From Chloroflexota bacterium (GTDB taxonomy: Bacteria > Chloroflexota > Anaerolineae > Aggregatilineales > Phototrophicaceae), in contig JAPOWK010000040.1 of the NCBI GenBank assembly GCA_026707665.1, forward strand, positions 1-45,970: a stretch of 45,970 bases of DNA, given 5' to 3'. A program made the translations under genes and the position numbers. This document shows, one piece after another, positions 41,705 through 45,970 of this stretch. The notes under the pieces are model-generated. The model was not told the origin of the DNA, ran no database searches, and worked only from the letters and a program-made list of their open reading frames with translations. Numbering within the stretch: the stretch's first letter is position 1; every line of letters starts with the position of its first letter.

Positions 41705-43903
41705 TCAGCGCGCTATATCAGCCTCGCGCTGGAGCTTGGGCGAGTTGCGGTGTTCGCCGTAGAGATGGCACTGCGCTTGATGCTCACGGTCATCGGCGAT
41801 GGCGGGCGGGCGGAAATCGAGACAGGCTTCCATCACTTCAGGACAGCGCTGCGCGAATGGGCAGCCGATGAATTGCTCGGTAGGGCGGGGCACGCCTTCG
41901 CGGATGCGCAGCGGTGGATTCTCGATTGTGGGGTCAGGCACTGGCACAGCCGCGATCAGCGCCTTCGTGTAGGGGTGCTGCGGCTTGTTGATGACCTCAT
42001 TGCTGGGCCCGATCTCAACGATTTCGCCAAGGTACATGATGGCGATGCGGTCGCAAGTGTACTGGAGCAGCGACAAATCATGCGAGATATAGACCGTCGC
42101 CAATCCCAATTCGCGCGCCAGGCGCCGCGTCGTATTGAGAATACCGGCTCTTACCGAGACATCGAGCATGGAGACCGGCTCGTCCGCCACCAGGAAATCG
42201 GGATGTAAAACCAGCGCGCGCGCCAGCACCACCCGCTGCAATTGTCCGCCGGAAAGTTGGTGCGGGTATTTGTCGAGGAATACCTCAGCCGGGCGCAAGT
42301 TTACCCGGTCCAGCGTCTCCACCACCCGTTGCAAACGCTCGTTCTCGTCTTTCCAGCCGTGAATGATCAGCGGCTCGGTCAATGAGCGATAGAGCGTGAA
42401 TCGCGGATTGAGGGCTTCGAAGGGGTTTTGAAACATCAATTGCACGCGGCTGCGGAAGCCCAGCAGTTCCTTGTCGTCGACTCGGGACAAGTCGGCGCCA
42501 TCAAAGACGATCTGTCCGTCGCTGGCGTCGATCAGCTTCACCAGCAGCTTGCCGGTGGTTGATTTTCCGCAGCCGGATTCGCCCGCCAAGCCCAGGCTCT
42601 CGCCACGGCGCAAGGTGAAGGAGATATTGTTGACGGCATAAACCGTTTGCTCCTTATCGCCGCGCAGCAGACCGGCCAAGCCGCCGCCAATCTTGAAGCG
42701 CTTGGACACATCGTTCATCTTGAGGAGAATGTCGTCTGACTCGCCCCCATCCCCCGGCTCCGGTTTGTCTTTGTAGGGGTCAGCCACCGGCTGATCGGCC
42801 GCCACCTGATGCGAAACGTTTGACGGGCGACCCAATGGCTCGCCCCTACCGTCACCTGCGGATTTAGGGGCTGGGAGAGCAAATCCCCGCGTCACCTCGA
42901 CATTCTGCCAGAGGGACGGGTCTTCCGCTTGATGGCGCAGGCTGTCCATTTCGTTGGAGCGCAAGCAAGCGGCCATACGCCCGTCGCCGACCACCTCCAG
43001 TTGCGGATCAATGTCATGGCAGGTCTCTTGCACGAAGGGGCAGCGTTCGGCAAAGCGACAGCCCGCCGGCGGCTCGCGCAAATCGGGCGGATAACCTTCG
43101 ATCGATACCAGCACATCGCGCGGACTGGCGAGATTGGGGAATGCCTGCTGCAAGCCGAGGCTGTAAGGATGGGCGGGCGATGCGAAGAAAGGCTCCGCCG
43201 CCGCCTCCTCGACGATGCGGCCAGCATACATCACCGAGACCGAATCACAGACCTGCGCCACCACCGATATGTCGTGCGTGATCAGCATGACGGTCAAATT
43301 CAGCTCGCGCTCCAATCTTCGCAGCACTTCCAGGATCTGATGCTGCACGATGACATCAAGCGCGGTGACCGGCTCGTCGGCGATGAGCAGGCTGGGTTCA
43401 AGCGCCAGCGCCATGGCAATGACAGCGCGCTGCTTCATGCCGCCGGAGAATTCGTGTGGATAATGCATCAAGCGCTCGGTATCAAGGCCGACCATATCGA
43501 AAAGATCGACCGCCCGTTTGCGCGCCGCTTTCTTTGTATAGCCGCCGCGTACTCGCAGCAGTTTCATCAGTTGGCTGCCAACGCGCTGCACCGGATTCAG
43601 CGAATCCATGGATGCTTGCGGAATCGTGGCGATCTCGCGCCAGCGCAATTGACGCATCTCAGCCGGCGGCAGTTTCAGCAGGTCCATGCCCTTGAACTTG
43701 ATCTCGCCACTGACGATATGGCCGTTCCGCGGCAGCACCTGCACGATGGCTTTGAGCAGTGTGGTCTTGCCACAGCCCGATTCGCCAATCAGACCGAGAC
43801 GCTGGCTCTCATCGAGATCCAGATCGACGCCGTCCACCGCTTGCACCGTGCCGTCTTGCGTATGGTAGTTGACCTTGAGATCGCGGATGGAGAGGATGGA
43901 CAT
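41705..43903 (-). CDS. Peptide-type ABC transporter, two ATPase domains fused (DppD-DppF like)
   Basis: A 732-residue protein with two complete ATPases. Domain 1 (about 1-330) has Walker A GESGCGKTT at 40-48, signature FSGGMKQR and Walker B LLIADEP. Domain 2 (about 395-732) has GESGCGKSTTGK, LSGGQLQR and FLVADEP. Each ends with the oligopeptide-type Cys region (CRFAERCPFVQETC and CPFAQRCPEVMEAC). Most bacteria encode these as two proteins. The linker (about residues 350-385) is translated REP-like sequence. It couples ATP hydrolysis to uptake through the two permeases encoded upstream. Peptide, nickel or sugar ligands are all possible. Confidence 0.92.
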   Translation of the reverse strand: MSILSIRDLKVNYHTQDGTVQAVDGVDLDLDESQRLGLIGESGCGKTTLLKAIVQVLPRNGHIVSGEIKFKGMDLLKLPPAEMRQLRWREIATIPQASMDSLNPVQRVGSQLMKLLRVRGGYTKKAARKRAVDLFDMVGLDTERLMHYPHEFSGGMKQRAVIAMALALEPSLLIADEPVTALDVIVQHQILEVLRRLERELNLTVMLITHDISVVAQVCDSVSVMYAGRIVEEAAAEPFFASPAHPYSLGLQQAFPNLASPRDVLVSIEGYPPDLREPPAGCRFAERCPFVQETCHDIDPQLEVVGDGRMAACLRSNEMDSLRHQAEDPSLWQNVEVTRGFALPAPKSAGDGRGEPLGRPSNVSHQVAADQPVADPYKDKPEPGDGGESDDILLKMNDVSKRFKIGGGLAGLLRGDKEQTVYAVNNISFTLRRGESLGLAGESGCGKSTTGKLLVKLIDASDGQIVFDGADLSRVDDKELLGFRSRVQLMFQNPFEALNPRFTLYRSLTEPLIIHGWKDENERLQRVVETLDRVNLRPAEVFLDKYPHQLSGGQLQRVVLARALVLHPDFLVADEPVSMLDVSVRAGILNTTRRLARELGLATVYISHDLSLLQYTCDRIAIMYLGEIVEIGPSNEVINKPQHPYTKALIAAVPVPDPTIENPPLRIREGVPRPTEQFIGCPFAQRCPEVMEACLDFRPPAIADDREHQAQCHLYGEHRNSPKLQREADIAR
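42773..42849. repeat. REP-like doublet translated within the ATPase linker
   Basis: It begins with GTAGGGGTCAGCC and ends with GGCTCGCCCCTAC, with two hairpins separated by about 28 bases. It lies in frame in the fused ATPase gene, between the two domains, and encodes part of the Gly/Pro-rich linker. Confidence 0.7.
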
Positions 43904-43963
43904 TTTTGTTTATTCCGAGGTCACTGTCGATGCAAGGACTTTCGGCCCTCTAATCGTATGTTT

Positions 43964-44036
43964 GGGCGACCCACCGGGTCGCCCCTACAGCTTCCAACAT
44001 TTTCGAGACCTGTAGGGGTCAGCCGGTGGCTGACCC
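43964..44036. repeat. REP-like doublet between permease and ATPase genes
   Basis: A palindrome GGGCGACCC/GGGTCGCCC ends in CCCCTAC. After 23 bases GTAGGGGTCAGCC begins a second palindrome with stem GGGTCAGCC/GGCTGACCC. The stem sequences and spacer length match the element at 10706-10778. It fills much of the 160-base gap between the DppC-like and ATPase genes. Confidence 0.8.
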
Positions 44037-44063
44037 GCTGTCATTGATTTTTCTGCCATCGCC

Positions 44064-45050
44064 TCACATCCGTCTCAAGCGCGGAAACAGCACTTCTTCA
44101 TAACCGCGGCCGATAAAGAAACCGGCCATTACCGTCAGCATAATGCAGAGACCGGGCGGCACGATCCAATAGAAAGCTTCACGAGATAACGCCAGCGAAT
44201 TGAAGGCGTCTTGCAGCATGAAGCCCCAACTGATTGTCTCCGGGTCGCTGAAACCGAGGAAGCTGACGCTGGCTTCGGTGAGGATCGCCCAGGCGATCGC
44301 GAAGGAGCCATAAAGGAAGGAAAGCGGCAAGATGCTGGGCGCGATATAAACGAAGATGATGCGCAGATTGCTGGCGCCGGAGACGCGCGCCGCGCTGACG
44401 AAGGCTTGCTCCTTGATCACAAGCACCTGCGAGCGGATGACCCGGCCCGTATCCCGCCACAGCAATACCGCCATCGCCACCACTACATTCCAGATGCTGG
44501 GATCCAGAAAAGCGGAGACCACAATGATGAAAGGAATGAAGGGAATGCCAAAGGCGACATCGGCCGCGCGCATCAAAATAGCGTCCACCCAGCCGCCGTA
44601 ATAGCCAGCCAGCAAGCCGACCACTGTGCCGATGACCGCCACTGCCGCCGCTGCCGAGAAACCGACCAGCAAGGCCGATCGAGAACCATGAATCAGTTGC
44701 GAATAAATGTCGCGCCCGATGTTGGTCGTGCCCAGCAGGAAGGTATTCGTATAGCCTTCCGCTTCGTCCTCGCCCGGTTCGGCCAGCCAATAGGGCATGG
44801 CGTCTTTGACCCAGTCGCCTTCGTTGTTCTTGAGCGGCGTCAGTGGATCGTTCGGCGCGATTTGGGGCGCGAATATCGCCACGACGGCGAAAACAGCAAA
44901 GATGCACAAGCCGAAGAGCGCCATCTTGTCGCGCTGAAAGACCTCGAGGTTGGTCTCCCAAAGCTGACGAATGGCCGAGCCCTGCCGGAATTGCATTGTC
45001 GCCACCCCCGCTGGCTCACCGCGAGCGCTCGCTTCCTGCTGAATCGTCAT
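44064..45050 (-). CDS. Peptide-type ABC transporter permease, DppC/OppC like
   Basis: A 328-residue inner-membrane permease. The N-terminal helix ALFGLCIFAVFAVVAIFAPQ followed by PNDPLTPL is typical of DppC/OppC, and GTTNIGRDIYSQLIHGSRSA and the EAA-like loop AARVSGASNLRIIFVYI are diagnostic. It forms a channel with the DppB-like protein encoded 9 bp upstream, powered by the fused ATPase downstream. An acidic insert (LAEPGEDEAEGYTNTF) before the GTTNIGRD motif is typical of OppC variants. Confidence 0.93.
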   Translation of the reverse strand: MTIQQEASARGEPAGVATMQFRQGSAIRQLWETNLEVFQRDKMALFGLCIFAVFAVVAIFAPQIAPNDPLTPLKNNEGDWVKDAMPYWLAEPGEDEAEGYTNTFLLGTTNIGRDIYSQLIHGSRSALLVGFSAAAAVAVIGTVVGLLAGYYGGWVDAILMRAADVAFGIPFIPFIIVVSAFLDPSIWNVVVAMAVLLWRDTGRVIRSQVLVIKEQAFVSAARVSGASNLRIIFVYIAPSILPLSFLYGSFAIAWAILTEASVSFLGFSDPETISWGFMLQDAFNSLALSREAFYWIVPPGLCIMLTVMAGFFIGRGYEEVLFPRLRRM

Positions 45051-45059
45051 AGCTGCGCC

Positions 45060-45970
45060 TTAACTTACCTGCGCCTGCGCCGACGCTCCCACGCGCGGGT
45101 CCAGCAGGCTGTATAAGATATCAGCGATAAAATTCATAAACACAATGATGACCGCGATCAAAAAGAAAGCGCCCTGCGCCAGCGGATAATCGGCTTGCTG
45201 GACCGCCCGCACCAGCGTCCGCCCCAGCCCGGGCCAAGAGAATACATGCTCGATCACGACGTTGCCGCCAATACTGTAGCCGATGCCCAGGGTCAGCGCC
45301 GTCAGCACCGGCAGCATGGCGTTGCGCGCCGCCGTCTGAATCATCACGCGCCACTCGCTATAACCGGCCAGCCGGCTCATCGTCACATAATCCTGGTCCA
45401 GCACTTCGAGCATATTCGAGCGCATCAGCAGCAGCGGCAGCCCGTGCAGATATAGCGCCAGCGTGAAGGTGGGCAAGATCATGTGCCGCCAGAAAACCGG
45501 CGACATCAGCTTGTCCCATTCCGTCTCCCAGCGGTAGCGCACCATCGGCGGCCCGATGCCGGACGAGGGCAGCAGTTTCCATTGAAAGGCAAAAAATGTT
45601 AGCAAAAGCATGCCGACCCAGAATTGCGGCGCCGCCCGCGTCATAAGGGTGAAGGTCGTGCCGACGCGTTCGATCAGGCGGCCGCGCATGGCGGCCATTA
45701 CGATGCCGCCGAGCACACCCACGGCATACGCCAGCAGCAGCGAGGTCAGCGTCAAATAAATGGTGTTCGGGAGGTCGGCGCCCAAAATGTCCAGCACCGT
45801 CTTGCCCGAATAACTGAAAGTATCGCCCAAATCGAGCTTGAGCAGGTTTACCAGATAAATGAGGTACTGCTCGCCCAGCGGCTTATCAAGCCCGAAGCGG
45901 GCCAGCAGCGCCGCCTCCTGCTGTTTGGTGAAGGTGGTGTCGATATAGCTGGCCAGCGGATTGCTCGGCG
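45060..45970 (-). CDS. Peptide-type ABC transporter permease, DppB/OppB like (5' end outside window)
   Basis: The frame runs off the window end. The visible part begins with PSNPLASYIDTTFTKQQEAA, continues through LDKPLGEQYLIYLVNLLKLD and LGDTFSYSGKTVLDILGADL, and includes the DppB core: helix NTIYLTLTSLLLAYAVGVLG, EAA-like loop AARNAMLPVLTALTL and terminal helices. An ATG at 45830 is internal, not the start. First gene of the peptide-type operon visible in the window. The binding protein would be expected upstream, beyond the window. Confidence 0.92.
   Translation of the reverse strand, partial: PSNPLASYIDTTFTKQQEAALLARFGLDKPLGEQYLIYLVNLLKLDLGDTFSYSGKTVLDILGADLPNTIYLTLTSLLLAYAVGVLGGIVMAAMRGRLIERVGTTFTLMTRAAPQFWVGMLLLTFFAFQWKLLPSSGIGPPMVRYRWETEWDKLMSPVFWRHMILPTFTLALYLHGLPLLLMRSNMLEVLDQDYVTMSRLAGYSEWRVMIQTAARNAMLPVLTALTLGIGYSIGGNVVIEHVFSWPGLGRTLVRAVQQADYPLAQGAFFLIAVIIVFMNFIADILYSLLDPRVGASAQAQVS

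Noticed and set aside
1..45970. CRISPR array, tRNA or rRNA genes, integrase or IS transposase
   Set aside because: Looking at the gaps by eye I found no regularly spaced repeats, no cloverleaf candidates and no transposase domains. A tRNA or RNA scan could still reveal something small.

Overview
The window is dense, GC-rich bacterial DNA with short intergenic gaps and several operons. I would guess a heterotrophic member of the Chloroflexota or a similar environmental lineage. The guess rests on several CUT1 sugar-importer operons without an ATPase, an F420-type LLM oxidoreductase, sulfatases, a LutABC operon and large membrane proteins with an extracytoplasmic beta-rich tail. No rRNA or universal marker gene is present to confirm it.

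Layout. 1-13.4 kb (mostly minus strand): three binding-protein/permease/permease sugar importer operons (4968-1705, 8736-5631, 12280-8882). The first ends in a GroEL-like chaperonin gene. That gene is cut at about position 1005 by a 1-kb partial duplication of the second operon's end (permease 3' part plus a GNAT acetyltransferase). An alpha/beta hydrolase follows. 13.6-16.5 kb: an orphan ABC_sub_bind-type binding protein with a clear promoter and terminator, and a sulfatase. 16.6-19.0 kb (plus): LLM oxidoreductase, metallo-beta-lactamase-fold protein, methyltransferase. 19.1-21.9 kb (minus): xylB and xylA, which would feed imported pentose into the pentose phosphate pathway. 22.2-25.5 kb (plus): an unusual, partly AT-richer locus. 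A gene interrupted by an in-frame TAA carries a JAMM-like HxHP motif, a LysM-like segment and a lysozyme-like C-terminal region, followed by a one-helix membrane protein. Behind them lie a degenerate copy of the lutA start and a second copy of the JAMM-region 3' end, so the foreign module sits inside a duplicated target. 25.5-28.4 kb: lutABC, L-lactate oxidation. 28.5-29.3 kb: a toxin-antitoxin pair (RHH-like antitoxin, PIN toxin). 29.4-32.9 kb (minus): sugar-phosphate isomerase-like TIM barrel, sulfatase, zinc-type MDR dehydrogenase. 32.9-41.6 kb (minus): five tandem paralogues of a membrane protein family I cannot name, each with about eight N-terminal helices and a conserved C-terminal beta-rich domain. 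41.7-46 kb (minus): a peptide-type ABC importer with a fused double ATPase.

A dispersed REP-like palindrome family (5' GTAGGGG plus a GC-rich hairpin, often as inverted doublets) occurs at least seven times. Most copies are intergenic, but one is translated in the linker of the fused ATPase and a half-copy forms the C-terminus of the methyltransferase. A second, related sequence forms the lutB tail. The most promising places for undescribed biology are the toxin-like module at 22.2-25.5 kb, the five-gene membrane array, and the chaperonin gene in a sugar-import operon.
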